Source of the DNA: Candidatus Sumerlaeota bacterium
Lineage (GTDB): Bacteria > Sumerlaeota > Sumerlaeia > JADFCT01
DNA: 29,485 nt
Assembly: GCA_026398575.1 (NCBI GenBank)
Contig: JAPLSP010000047.1
Span: forward strand, 1 to 29,485
Reading direction: 5' to 3'
Made by a program: the position numbers and the translations under genes
Notes under the pieces: generated by a model
What the model saw: the letters and a program-made list of their open reading frames with translations, nothing else
What the model was told of the DNA's origin: nothing
Database searches by the model: none
In this document: one piece after another, positions 14,608 to 22,228 of the stretch
How positions within the stretch are numbered: position 1 is the first letter of the stretch
How the letters are laid out: every line of letters starts with the position of its first letter

Positions 14608-15204
14608 ATGATTTCCTGCGTAAAGTATTGGCGTTTATGGAGCGTGAGCTTCTTGTTCGTGTTCCTTGCCGTCTGCGGCGGTTGCGGAAAAATGGGAATC
14701 GAAACTTATGCATCTTCCTGCAGCGGCATCAGGGAGAAGGGCGGTTTTACATACAGCCGCTGGAAAGAAGGACTGGCCATCATGGTCTGCTACGACATCG
14801 TGGGTATGCATGAATCCGGACAGATCCCTTCAAATTTCGCGCTAATGAAGCATGTTTGGAGGATAAAAGGATCTGACCGAGAGTTCGGCTGGCAGGTGGA
14901 AACCAAGGACGGCCGGACTGCGAAGTTCACGCTCGACGGCAAGGATTACGATCTGACCAAAGGCGCGCTTTTTCTGGTGAAGACCAAGGCCGGCGGGACC
15001 CAAGTGCAGCAATTGAACCATGATCTGTCCGGGATGCAGTCCACCTCGGACAGTTTGAGTTGGAAAACTATCGCATTCCAAAGTCCATCGAGCTTGCGAA
15101 GCACATGGGGACCGCTAGAAAGATTGCCCATTGATCGGAAGCCAAAAGCATCAAGCGCATCTCGTCATCGCAACACTGGGAGGCTCGGTGGAAAGGACAG
15201 GTGA
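14608..15204 (+). CDS. Putative lipoprotein, paralogue B, with replaced C-terminus
   Basis: This 198-residue protein closely follows paralogue A through MISCVKYWRLWSVSF, LAVCGGCGKMGIET, SRWKEGLAIMVCYDIV and QVQQLNHDLSG to TSDSL. There the similarity ends (about 15056): paralogue A continues NVFIEKDPDVLKFLG, while B runs about 46 codons of Ser/Arg-rich sequence in what appears to be the wrong frame of another gene fragment. AAGGGAGGAA upstream fixes the start. The N-terminal lipoprotein part is intact; the tail looks like the product of a deletion or recombination joint, so stability of the product is uncertain. Confidence 0.65.
   Translation: MISCVKYWRLWSVSFLFVFLAVCGGCGKMGIETYASSCSGIREKGGFTYSRWKEGLAIMVCYDIVGMHESGQIPSNFALMKHVWRIKGSDREFGWQVETKDGRTAKFTLDGKDYDLTKGALFLVKTKAGGTQVQQLNHDLSGMQSTSDSLSWKTIAFQSPSSLRSTWGPLERLPIDRKPKASSASRHRNTGRLGGKDR
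15057..15134 (+). pseudogene. Gene-fragment frame fused to lipoprotein paralogue B
   Basis: In a different frame from paralogue B, 25 codons read with good protein character, including YRIPKSIELAKHMGTARK, and stop at 15134. The frame begins to look coding exactly where similarity between the two lipoproteins ends, so it is probably the 3' end of a lost gene. The family is not recognised. Confidence 0.4.
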
Positions 15205-15208
15205 AACC

Positions 15209-15397
15209 ATGACTGTGCAAACCGTGAAACTTGCCGGAAAGCGATTCGTGATCGTGCCGGAAAAGGACTTCCGCCGGCTGCAAGAGCAGGCCGAGGCAAT
15301 TTCCGTCCAAGACAAAGGCGACATCGCCGAGGCCAAGCGCCGGGAGCACGAGCCATCCGTGCCCTTGGAAGCGGTGCGCAAGCGACTGGGGCTGTGA
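15209..15397 (+). CDS. Type II antitoxin-like protein (Phd/RelB-like)
   Basis: This 62-residue protein starts MTVQTVKLAGKRFVIVPEKD, then an FRRLQEQAE helix and a charged C-terminal region ending in VPLEAVRKRLGL. This arrangement resembles small Phd/YefM- or RelB-type antitoxins: an N-terminal DNA-binding strand and helix, and a toxin-binding tail. An AGGTGA site precedes the start; the frame is open further upstream without protein character. The next gene, 2 bases after the stop, is a truncated RelE-like toxin, which supports the antitoxin call. With its toxin broken it would be an orphan antitoxin. Confidence 0.7.
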   Translation: MTVQTVKLAGKRFVIVPEKDFRRLQEQAEAISVQDKGDIAEAKRREHEPSVPLEAVRKRLGL

Positions 15398-15399
15398 GC

Positions 15400-15513
15400 A
15401 TGAGCTACTGTGTCAGTTTTAAGGCCAGCGCCGATAAGGCGATGGATAAGCTGCCCGAGGCGATTCAGGCGCGCATCGTGGAGAAGGCGATTGCCTTGTG
15501 TTCGTTGAGATGA
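15400..15513 (+). pseudogene. RelE/ParE-like toxin, 3' truncated
   Basis: Only 37 codons: MSYCVSFKASADKAMDKLP, then EAIQARIVEKAIALCSLR and stop. This is the N-terminal strand and first helices of a RelE/ParE fold (usually about 85-100 residues); the core sheet with the catalytic residues is gone. The break is close to 15498, after which the sequence is unrelated. It directly follows its antitoxin by 2 bases and converges on the DUF433 gene, whose stop begins 4 bases further on. It should be inactive. Confidence 0.7.
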
Positions 15514-15516
15514 AGC

Positions 15517-15816
15517 TTAGGCGGCGGCACGGTAGCGCTCTCTTTGGCTTTCATCGCTGTTCCGTTCGCGGGCAGCGTCTATCTCGTCCTTATTATCGTG
15601 ATAATACGCCAAGGCGCTGAATACCTGAGAGGCGGTGAGATAGGTCCATTCAGCCAGGATGTCCTCCACGGACATGCCAAGCTTGTAGTAGTAGCTGACG
15701 ATATGCCAGACGGCAATGCGGGTACCTTCAATCACCGCTTCTCCGCCGCAAACGCCTTCGACCCTCGCGATGTGCGGATACTGTGCGCTGCTTGCCTTTT
15801 TGCATTTTGGTTTCAT
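15517..15816 (-). CDS. DUF433-domain protein (antitoxin-like)
   Basis: This 99-residue protein has the DUF433 pattern: HIARVEGVCGGEAVIEGTRIAVWHIV, then GMSVEDILAEWTYLTASQVFSALAYYHDNKDEID. DUF433 is a small winged-helix-like domain that is often the antitoxin half of pairs with a DUF5615/PIN-like toxin. Here the usual downstream partner is absent: the gene runs tail-to-tail into the truncated RelE-like toxin. A purine-rich AAGAGGTAAGG precedes the start. The N-terminal Lys-rich MKPKCKKASSAQ is extra. Family is firm; present function is uncertain because no toxin is left. Confidence 0.85.
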   Translation of the reverse strand: MKPKCKKASSAQYPHIARVEGVCGGEAVIEGTRIAVWHIVSYYYKLGMSVEDILAEWTYLTASQVFSALAYYHDNKDEIDAARERNSDESQRERYRAAA

Positions 15817-15925
15817 CCGGCCTTACCTCTTCCCTGAAACAGAGAGAAGCTATTCCGATGAGCGCATGTCGTCAAGGAAATTTAGCGGGCAAGCATTTGG
15901 CGCTTGGACCTCCGGATTCATCCAA

Positions 15926-16096
15926 TCATTCAGCCGGCCAGGTACATTTGCATTCCGGGTAACCCAAGCAGCCCCAGAATTGCCATCCGGCGCACGGGCC
16001 TTGGCGCACAATTCGCAAGACCATGAGCTTGCCGCATCGCGGGCAAGGAGCGGCGGGGGAAGCGGAGGGCGCCGGTGAAGCCCGTTGAACGATCAC
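15926..16096 (-). CDS. Small topoisomerase-type zinc-ribbon protein
   Basis: This 56-residue protein is essentially one C4 zinc finger of the DNA topoisomerase I C-terminal type: CPRCG near the start, then GWQFWGCLGYPECKC with the second cysteine pair. A Ser/Pro/Ala-rich linker precedes it. I place the start at GTG 16096, which overlaps the comM stop as GTGA, giving translational coupling; the open frame extends further upstream only as an out-of-frame reading of comM. Such ribbons bind nucleic acid. As the last gene of the rloA-rloB-comM operon it may act with ComM on single-stranded DNA, which is inference. Confidence 0.7.
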   Translation of the reverse strand: MIVQRASPAPSASPAAPCPRCGKLMVLRIVRQGPCAGWQFWGCLGYPECKCTWPAE

Positions 16097-17628
16097 ATCC
16101 GGTCCAGGTTCCGGTACTGCGCGGCTTCGGAGATGTGAGGATGCTGGATAAGGTCGGGGGCGCCGGCGAGGTCGGCGATGGTGCGGGCGACTTTCAGGAT
16201 GCGGTCGTAGGCGCGGGCGGAGAAGCCCAATTTTTCGATGGTGGATTCCAGGTGTTCCTGCGCTTCGGGAGTGACCTTGCAGAATTCGCGGACCATGCGC
16301 GAGGTTAGGTGCGCATTGCAAAAGACGCCGTTGATTCCCGCATAGCGGCGCTGCTGGATCAGGCGCGCTGCCATTACGCGCTCGCGAATCGCCGCCGATG
16401 ACTCACCCGGCGCCGAGCGCGCGAGGTCCTGCACTTTGACCGCCGGGGCCTCGATGTGGAGGTCAATGCGGTCGAGCAGCGGCCCGGAGATGCGCGAACG
16501 ATACTGTTTCGATTTCTGGGCGGTCCAGACGTTCTTGTCCGCCGGATTTTCCCAGGAGCCGCCGGGCGTTGGATTCATCGCGCCGCACAGGATGAAGCGC
16601 GCGGGAAACGTGACCGACATCTTCGAGCGCGCGATGTTCACAATTCCATCCTCCATCGGCTGGCGCATGGCTTCGAGCGTCTGTCGCGAGAACTCCGGCA
16701 TTTCATCGAGGAAGAGGACGCCATGATGCGCGAGGCTGATTTCGCCCGGCCTCGGATAAGCGCCACCGCCAACGAGCGCCGCATACGAGATCGTATGATG
16801 CGGCGCGCGGAAGGGGCGCGTGGCCATCAGCGGTTCGCCAGCCGAAATCTCTCCGGCGATCGAGTGAATCTTCGTGGTCTCGAGGCTTTCTTCGAGGCTG
16901 AGCGGCGGCATGATCGTCGGCAGGCGGCGCGCCAGCATTGTCTTGCCACTGCCAGGCGGCCCGATAAGAAGAATATTGTGATTCCCAGCTGCGGCGATCT
17001 CCATGGCGCGCTTGGCCAGCGCCTGGCCGCGCACGTCGGAAAAGTCGTCCACGTATTGCGACGATTCCCGATAGATCGTTTGAATGTCAACGCGCGTCGG
17101 TTCGATGGGGTGCTGGCCGTTGAGGAAGCCGATGAGATCGCGCAGATGCGGCGCGGCGATGACGTCCACGCCGCTGACGACGGCGGCCTGGCGCGCCATC
17201 TCGGGCGAAACGACCATTCCCTTTCGCCCCGACTGCTTGACGCCTTGCGCCAGAACGAGCGCGCCGGGCGCGGATTTGATCTGGCCGTCCAGCCCCAGCT
17301 CGCCGATGAAGGAGTAGTTGTCCAGCGTCTCGCGCTTGACGCGGCCCTGCGCGGCCAGGATCGCCATTGCGATCGGCAGATCGAGCGCGGCGCCTTCCTT
17401 GCGAACGTCGGCCGGCGCAAGGTTGACGAGGATGCGGCACTTGGAAAACCGGAAGCCGCTGTTGCCGAGGGCCGAATAGACGCGCTCGCGGCTTTCGCGC
17501 ACGGCGGCGTCAGGCAAGCCGACAACGATAAATGAAAACTCCTCGGCCTCGGCGTAAATATCCACCTCGACCTCGACCTCGAAGGCGTCGAGCCCAAGCA
17601 CGGCGTGACTGTAAACCTTGGCGATCAT
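16093..17628 (-). CDS. comM: ComM (YifB) Mg-chelatase-like AAA+ helicase
   Basis: This 511-residue protein has the ComM organisation: an N-terminal Lon-protease-like S5 fold (MIAKVYSHAVLGLDAFEVEVEVDI is cut here for length: MIAKVYSHAVLGLDAFEVEV), then a AAA+ domain with Walker A GPPGSGKTM (223-231), Walker B GVLFLDEMPEF, the GAMNPTPGG sensor region, and a C-terminal helical domain ending in RTIADLAGAPDLIQHPHISEA. ComM is a hexameric helicase that drives branch migration in natural transformation. Its start overlaps the rloB stop (ATGA) and its stop overlaps the zinc-ribbon start (GTGA). Length and motifs are normal, so it should be active. Coupling to a defence pair is unusual. Confidence 0.93.
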   Translation of the reverse strand: MIAKVYSHAVLGLDAFEVEVEVDIYAEAEEFSFIVVGLPDAAVRESRERVYSALGNSGFRFSKCRILVNLAPADVRKEGAALDLPIAMAILAAQGRVKRETLDNYSFIGELGLDGQIKSAPGALVLAQGVKQSGRKGMVVSPEMARQAAVVSGVDVIAAPHLRDLIGFLNGQHPIEPTRVDIQTIYRESSQYVDDFSDVRGQALAKRAMEIAAAGNHNILLIGPPGSGKTMLARRLPTIMPPLSLEESLETTKIHSIAGEISAGEPLMATRPFRAPHHTISYAALVGGGAYPRPGEISLAHHGVLFLDEMPEFSRQTLEAMRQPMEDGIVNIARSKMSVTFPARFILCGAMNPTPGGSWENPADKNVWTAQKSKQYRSRISGPLLDRIDLHIEAPAVKVQDLARSAPGESSAAIRERVMAARLIQQRRYAGINGVFCNAHLTSRMVREFCKVTPEAQEHLESTIEKLGFSARAYDRILKVARTIADLAGAPDLIQHPHISEAAQYRNLDRM

Positions 17629-18287
17629 GAAATAGACTTCAGAGTATGGTTGTCATCTATTCTCGCAATATTGCGTATTATCTTATACACGTGTGTTCCG
17701 ATAGCCCTTGGCCATCGGTCTTGGTTTCCTGCGTCCCGTGAAGCGGCTTGTTGAACTGCATTGCCTATATTATTTGCGGTGAATTTACTCGTGTTCAAGT
17801 GGCCGTGATGATATGAGCCTAAATGAGTCTTGAGTTTTTCCTCTAATTTCTTTTTCAGCATTCGTGATGGAAGCTGTTCCATATCTGCCCAATGCAGAGT
17901 CTCAAAATGCAGCACAAGCCAAATTTCAAAACTGGGATTGCTGACCGCCCACGAGAAGCCTTTTTGTTTAGCCTCACGGACAACAATTTCCAGTTTCTCT
18001 TCGCCCCATCGATCGAAATCAAACACCATCCAAAGTTGATCATGTTCATCCAGGGCAAAAGTCTCATAGAATCCGGAAATGCGCTCCAGGACATATTCGG
18101 GGGCCGATTTGTTATTTTCGGTTGGGATCATTTCGACCTGAACCCCGCGCCTGCGAAAACGCTCTTTAATCATGCGAAAATACTTGGCTTCCGTTTTTCC
18201 TTCCGTGGCAATTACTACTAAATTCATGTCTCTCCAGCCGGCTTCAGTTCGGTCAATTGGCCGCGGTTTGCGATGAGTAAGTTTCAT
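17625..18287 (-). CDS. rloB: RloB/AbiLii-family TOPRIM-like protein
   Basis: This 220-residue protein matches the RloB family: VVIATEGKTEAKYF (TOPRIM-type Gly/Glu motif), WMVFDFDRW (DxD), and NPSFEIWLVLHFETL. The family is thought to have a TOPRIM nuclease fold and always pairs with an AAA ATPase; the pair corresponds to RloAB and to AbiL (AbiLi/AbiLii) of phage abortive infection. The ATPase gene lies 25 bases upstream and comM overlaps downstream by ATGA. GGAAGAG sits before the start. An internal Met at residue 21 is an alternative start, but the basic N-terminus is family-like. All conserved acidic residues seem present. Confidence 0.88.
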   Translation of the reverse strand: MKLTHRKPRPIDRTEAGWRDMNLVVIATEGKTEAKYFRMIKERFRRRGVQVEMIPTENNKSAPEYVLERISGFYETFALDEHDQLWMVFDFDRWGEEKLEIVVREAKQKGFSWAVSNPSFEIWLVLHFETLHWADMEQLPSRMLKKKLEEKLKTHLGSYHHGHLNTSKFTANNIGNAVQQAASRDAGNQDRWPRAIGTHVYKIIRNIARIDDNHTLKSIS

Positions 18288-18312
18288 AGCGCAGCTCTTC
18301 CGGGTATTTATT

Positions 18313-19695
18313 TTATCGTAGATTCAGCTTCTCGGGATCGCCAATAAACGGAATCGCGCCAAAACGTCCCTGCAAATAGCCTTTGTCGATTTTAAGGTCG
18401 AGCCTCGGTTTGAATTCCACCAACGAATACAATCGCGATGATTGGCTCTCATCCTTTTCCATAAACCATATTTCGTCGCGACGCAGCAAATCAAGGTCCA
18501 GCAGATGCGTTTCATGCGTGGAAAAGATAATTTGCCTTTGGGAATCCGGACCGAGTGACCGAAAGAAAACTTCCATGAATAACTTCGTCATCATCGGGTG
18601 CAAGCTATGATCTAGTTCGTCTATTACGATTACTCTTGCGTCATTCTTTCTTCCGGCCAAGATTGAGGCAAAATCCAACAAGCGACGGGTTCCATCCGAT
18701 TCATCCTCCATGGCCAGCGGAGTGTCTTGCCGATCCGAGTTCTTATGAATGGCATACAACGTCAACGCCCAAGCTTCGCCGTGTTCATCTATCAGGATAT
18801 TCATGAAGCTGTCTTTGGTCTCTACTAAGATGTGCGATTCTTCAGCGGATTTGTTTTTGGCGCGGTCAATAGCTGAGCTGATCGCTGTTTGTACTCCCTG
18901 CGGAACTCTACTCCAATTCTTCCACGCAATCAGCTTCTCTTTCTTTATCCGAAGAGACTCAATATCCGTTCCGGCTATATGCAGAAGAGCGCTGGACAGT
19001 TCCAGAAACTTGCGGTCCTTAAACGAGCGAGCGGCAAATGCGCCATAATGGCTGTCTGGCTCGACAATAGTCAAAGTATTCTGAAACCATTGAATCACAG
19101 GAAGCAACGAAGCAATCTCTCTCTGGTTCTTTTCAGCGAACTCAGAGAGACAAAGCTTGTCGTGCCTCGTGCTTTGAGCAATATACTTCAAAAGCTGGCG
19201 TCGTTTCCTGGATTGGCCTTCCATCAGCCCGCCTATCTCGGCGGATGTTTCCAGATGTTTGTCCGTGGACCGCTCGAACATCATCGCTTCTTTTGTTTTT
19301 TCGGTGCCGTAGAGCCACTCCTCATGAATTCTTTTTATATCCAAGACGAAGCCGTAATGGTAGATGACCCCATCAACCTTAATGAGAAACTCAAATCGCG
19401 ACGGTTTTGATTTCATCTCCTTGCACAGCATAAAAGGCTGGACATTGATTTCCTTGTCGCGCTTGGCGCCATCCACAATTAGTTTCTGGGCAAAGGCCAT
19501 TGCCTTTATCAGATTGGATTTTCCTGCGGCGTTGGCGCCGTAGATCGCCGCAGTTCGCAATAAGGAAACGCGCTTGCCATCAGCCATTTCAATAATATGC
19601 TTAGGATGAGCCTTTTCCGCCGAAGCAGCGGCCATGTCCAGGATCGTCTCATTTTTGAACGATAAAAAATTCTCGACCACGAATTTAATCAGCAT
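18313..19695 (-). CDS. rloA: RloA/AbiLi-family AAA ATPase
   Basis: This 460-residue protein is an OLD-type/ABC-like ATPase of the AAA_15/AAA_21 class: FVVENFLSFKNET start, Walker A GANAAGKS (53-60), Walker B ARVIVIDELDHSLHP (about residue 350-364), and H-loop FSTHETHLLD. It lacks a fused nuclease; the partner RloB directly downstream supplies that. Together they form a RloAB/AbiL-type putative phage defence system in which the ATPase probably senses infection and controls the nuclease. An AGGGGAA site and a TTGACA promoter precede it. It heads the operon rloA-rloB-comM-zinc ribbon. The family is firm; defence function here is inferred from the family. Confidence 0.9.
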   Translation of the reverse strand: MLIKFVVENFLSFKNETILDMAAASAEKAHPKHIIEMADGKRVSLLRTAAIYGANAAGKSNLIKAMAFAQKLIVDGAKRDKEINVQPFMLCKEMKSKPSRFEFLIKVDGVIYHYGFVLDIKRIHEEWLYGTEKTKEAMMFERSTDKHLETSAEIGGLMEGQSRKRRQLLKYIAQSTRHDKLCLSEFAEKNQREIASLLPVIQWFQNTLTIVEPDSHYGAFAARSFKDRKFLELSSALLHIAGTDIESLRIKKEKLIAWKNWSRVPQGVQTAISSAIDRAKNKSAEESHILVETKDSFMNILIDEHGEAWALTLYAIHKNSDRQDTPLAMEDESDGTRRLLDFASILAGRKNDARVIVIDELDHSLHPMMTKLFMEVFFRSLGPDSQRQIIFSTHETHLLDLDLLRRDEIWFMEKDESQSSRLYSLVEFKPRLDLKIDKGYLQGRFGAIPFIGDPEKLNLR

Positions 19696-19736
19696 TGTAT
19701 TCCCCTAGTTTCAGCGATGTTTTCTCCTGAAAAGAC

Positions 19737-19766
19737 TTTTTATGACAAGATATCAGTGTATGTCAA
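19737..19766 (-). promoter_or_regulatory. Candidate promoter of the rloA operon
   Basis: On the minus strand: TTGACA (19766-19761), 18-bp spacer, TAAAAA (19742-19737), 42 bases before the rloA start. TGACA and TGTCA within it form an inverted repeat of 5 bp spaced by 13 bp that could bind a repressor. The -35 is perfect; the -10 is weak. Confidence 0.5.
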
Positions 19767-19815
19767 GCCATTTAGAGAAAATATCACCGATTCCGGTTCC
19801 AATAAGCCATCGGAT

Positions 19816-21234
19816 TCAAATCTCGACCACCGGCGCCGGCGAGGGGAGCGGTTCGGGGAAATACTCGATGACGCGCATCTTTTCCCAATAGCCCGCGCGA
19901 TAGCGCCAATAGAACGCCATCGAAACAACGATGATGTAGATCGTAGCCGAGGTCCAAGCCGCCTGGATGGGCAGTTTCCAGACCACGCAGGTCAGATAGC
20001 TGGGCAGTACAAGGCCCAGAAAGGATAGGATCAAAGTAATCCGCATCGCAAAGCGCGTATCGCCCGCTCCCTTGATCGCCGAGGAATAAATGATCCCCAC
20101 CGAATCGAAGAGCGAATACAGCGCCACGAACCGCATCAGCATGGCGGCCATGGGCGCCGCGGCGCCGAACTCGGATTTGTTCCTCAGCAGAACCCAGAGG
20201 AACGGCTCGGGCGCCAGGGCGAACAGCAGCGCGATCACCGTCATGTACGAGAAGACCATGATGAAGGAATTCATCGTCGCCCGCCGCGCCACCTCGATCC
20301 GCCCGCGCCCGACCTCCTGCCCCACAACGATCGAAAGCGCGATGGCGAATCCGATCATCGGCATGAAGATCAGATGATTGAGCGTCCAGGCCGCGTTGGT
20401 GGCCATCAGCTCGGTTTCTCCCAGCCGCCCGACCATCAGCAGAAAAAACGTAAATCCGATTATGTCCACCATGAATTGCACGCCATTGGGCAGGCCATAA
20501 CGGATCAGGCGGCGGAACAACTCCGGATCGAATCGCCAGGCGCGCAGGGAATCGTAGGCGCGGCGGTTATGCGCGGAAAAAATCATGATCCCGAAAAATA
20601 CCGTTTCGCAAACCGGCGCCAGCACCGTGGCCAGCGCCGCTCCGGCCAGTCCCATCCTCGGAAAGCCCCAATTGCCGAAGATCAGCGCATAATCGAGCGG
20701 AATAAGAACCGCCATGCCGGTGAACCGCACGCAGAGGATCGTCCAGGTTTTTCCCTGTCCGCTGTAGAACGAGGAAAAAACGGAATTGAAGATCACGAAT
20801 CCCGACCCGAGAATCATGAACTTGAAATAGAGCGATTCCAACCGCGCGACGTTTGGCGCATGTCCGGCCCAGCGGAAGATGTCGTCGCCAAGAAGCGCCA
20901 GCGGCGCCATCAACGCCCAGGCGATCACGCTGAAGTAGATGCCCTGCCACAGCGACGCGCCGACGCGCCTGGGCTTTTGCGCTCCGGTATATTGCGCCAC
21001 AAACGTGCTGACGTAGCCGGCCGTGCCCATGAAAAGGGCGATGAAAATGAACGACACCATGCCGCCCGGCGTGACGGCGGCAAACGCCTCGCCGTCATAT
21101 TCGGCCAGGAACATGCGGTCCACGAAATTCATGATCGTATAAGACGAGGTGCTGAGGATCAAAGGAATGGCGATCTTCAGCGTCGTGCCGGCGCCGCCCT
21201 CGCCCGCCCAGAAATTGCGAAAGCCAGTCAGCAT
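19816..21234 (-). CDS. MATE-family multidrug exporter
   Basis: This 472-residue protein has about 12 hydrophobic segments and the MATE layout: AIPLILSTSSYTIMNFVDRMFLAEY at the first span (cut: AIPLILSTSSYTIMNFVDR), then MGTAGYVSTFVAQYTGA, and the second half starting LIRYGLPNGVQF with IVVGQEVGRG and AIKGAGDTRFAM. MATE proteins expel cationic drugs and metabolites using Na+ or H+ gradients. Its start overlaps the dapD stop in a TGATG, so it is translated with dapD. The C-terminus is Pro-rich and cytoplasmic. Substrate cannot be told from sequence; the linkage to dapD is odd and may be only operon packing. Confidence 0.9.
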   Translation of the reverse strand: MLTGFRNFWAGEGGAGTTLKIAIPLILSTSSYTIMNFVDRMFLAEYDGEAFAAVTPGGMVSFIFIALFMGTAGYVSTFVAQYTGAQKPRRVGASLWQGIYFSVIAWALMAPLALLGDDIFRWAGHAPNVARLESLYFKFMILGSGFVIFNSVFSSFYSGQGKTWTILCVRFTGMAVLIPLDYALIFGNWGFPRMGLAGAALATVLAPVCETVFFGIMIFSAHNRRAYDSLRAWRFDPELFRRLIRYGLPNGVQFMVDIIGFTFFLLMVGRLGETELMATNAAWTLNHLIFMPMIGFAIALSIVVGQEVGRGRIEVARRATMNSFIMVFSYMTVIALLFALAPEPFLWVLLRNKSEFGAAAPMAAMLMRFVALYSLFDSVGIIYSSAIKGAGDTRFAMRITLILSFLGLVLPSYLTCVVWKLPIQAAWTSATIYIIVVSMAFYWRYRAGYWEKMRVIEYFPEPLPSPAPVVEI

Positions 21235-22079
21235 CAGCGCAACGAAGCCTCTAAGAAATCAGACGAGTTTTTTTGGTCCTTATATTTGACGATCAGCGGC
21301 GTGGCCACGTGCAGCCCCTGCGCTTGGGCAAACGCGCCGCGCGCCGGACGGCTGCCGGGAACCACGACCGCGCCGGCGGGAATCGTCAAGGGCGCCCCGG
21401 ATGAGGCGCGATGAATCGTCTCGCGGACCAGGTCATAGACCGGCGTCGAAGCCGTCAGCGTCACACCCGCGCCCAAAACGGCGCCCGCCTCGACGATCAC
21501 GCCCTCGACCACGCACACTCCCGCGCCCACCAGCGCGCCGTCTTCAATGATCACCGGCCACGCGCCCGGCGGTTCGAGCACGCCGCCGATCTGCGCGCCG
21601 GCGCTCACGTGGCACCGCTTTCCGATTTGAGCGCAGGACCCGACCAGCGCGTGCGAGTCAATCATCGTTTCGTCATCCACGTAGGCGCCGATATTGATAT
21701 ACATCGGCGGCATGCAGACCACGCCCCTGCCGATGAAAACGCCGTCGCGGATCGAGGAACCGCCCGGAACGAGGCGCGTGCGCGGATCGAATCGTTCGGG
21801 CGAGAGCAGCGGCAGCGTATCGCGGTCGCGCGCCTGAACGACTCCCGTTTCCGGCGCCGGGCGATTTTCCCCCACCTTGAATCCCATGAGAATCCCCTGC
21901 CGCACCCATTCGTTCACAATCCAGCGTCCGTCCACCTTTTCCGCCGCGCGAACCCGCCCCGCATTCAACGCCTCGCGCAAACTCGCGAACGCCCGGCGCG
22001 CCTCGAATCTGCGCGCAGCCACGTCGCTGGAGGCCAAATCCAAAATATCATTTTTCAGCGCTTCCACTTCGCCGATCAT
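21234..22079 (-). CDS. dapD: 2,3,4,5-tetrahydropyridine-2,6-dicarboxylate N-succinyltransferase
   Basis: This 281-residue enzyme transfers succinyl from CoA to tetrahydrodipicolinate in the succinylase branch of diaminopimelate and lysine synthesis. The N-terminal helical domain contains VNEWVRQGILMGFK; the left-handed beta-helix shows MPPMYINIGAYVDDETMID, SHALVGSCAQIG, HVSAGAQIGGVLEP and IEDGALVGAGV; the C-terminal domain has VVPGSRPA. Length is close to the E. coli enzyme. A weak AAAGG lies before the start. It leads a two-gene unit with the MATE exporter and is divergent from blaI. All diagnostic blocks are present. Confidence 0.94.
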   Translation of the reverse strand: MIGEVEALKNDILDLASSDVAARRFEARRAFASLREALNAGRVRAAEKVDGRWIVNEWVRQGILMGFKVGENRPAPETGVVQARDRDTLPLLSPERFDPRTRLVPGGSSIRDGVFIGRGVVCMPPMYINIGAYVDDETMIDSHALVGSCAQIGKRCHVSAGAQIGGVLEPPGAWPVIIEDGALVGAGVCVVEGVIVEAGAVLGAGVTLTASTPVYDLVRETIHRASSGAPLTIPAGAVVVPGSRPARGAFAQAQGLHVATPLIVKYKDQKNSSDFLEASLR

Positions 22080-22125
22080 TGGCCGATTGCCTTTCTTGGG
22101 AACTCAATCGCGATTCAAAAAAGCG

Positions 22126-22154
22126 ATTTGACGCGAAGCCCCGGCGAATTGCAA
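22126..22154 (-). promoter_or_regulatory. Possible dapD promoter
   Basis: On the minus strand: TTGCAA (22154-22149), 17-bp spacer, TCAAAT (22131-22126), about 47 bases before the dapD start. Neither hexamer is near perfect. Confidence 0.3.
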
Positions 22155-22173
22155 GCCGTCATGCGCAAAATCA

Positions 22174-22192
22174 ATGTGTGATTTTTCCGCAC
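22174..22192 (+). promoter_or_regulatory. Operator-like dyad, upstream copy
   Basis: ATGTGTG, 7 bases, CGCAC. The arrangement and spacing equal those of the better dyad at 22216-22240, 44 bp downstream, about four helical turns. It sits upstream of the -35 of blaI. Confidence 0.5.
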
Positions 22193-22199
22193 TTTTCGC

Positions 22200-22228
22200 T
22201 TGACAGCGGGCGCGCTGATGTGTGAAAT
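22200..22228 (+). promoter_or_regulatory. Promoter of blaI-blaR1
   Basis: Perfect TTGACA (22200-22205), 17-bp spacer, TGAAAT (22223-22228). The -10 lies inside the operator-like dyad 22216-22240, as expected for a self-repressed BlaI promoter. Confidence 0.6.

Noticed and set aside
15926..16321. 131-residue version of the zinc-ribbon protein
   Set aside because: The first 75 codons lie inside comM in another frame and are Arg/Pro/His-biased; the GTGA overlap gives a natural start at 16096.
16456..17535. 359-codon plus-strand open frame opposite comM
   Set aside because: Antisense shadow of comM, whose Walker motifs and length are complete.
20374..21414. 346-codon plus-strand open frame over the MATE and dapD genes
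   Set aside because: Antisense shadow: Arg/His/Gln-rich, crosses two well-supported genes and has no domain.
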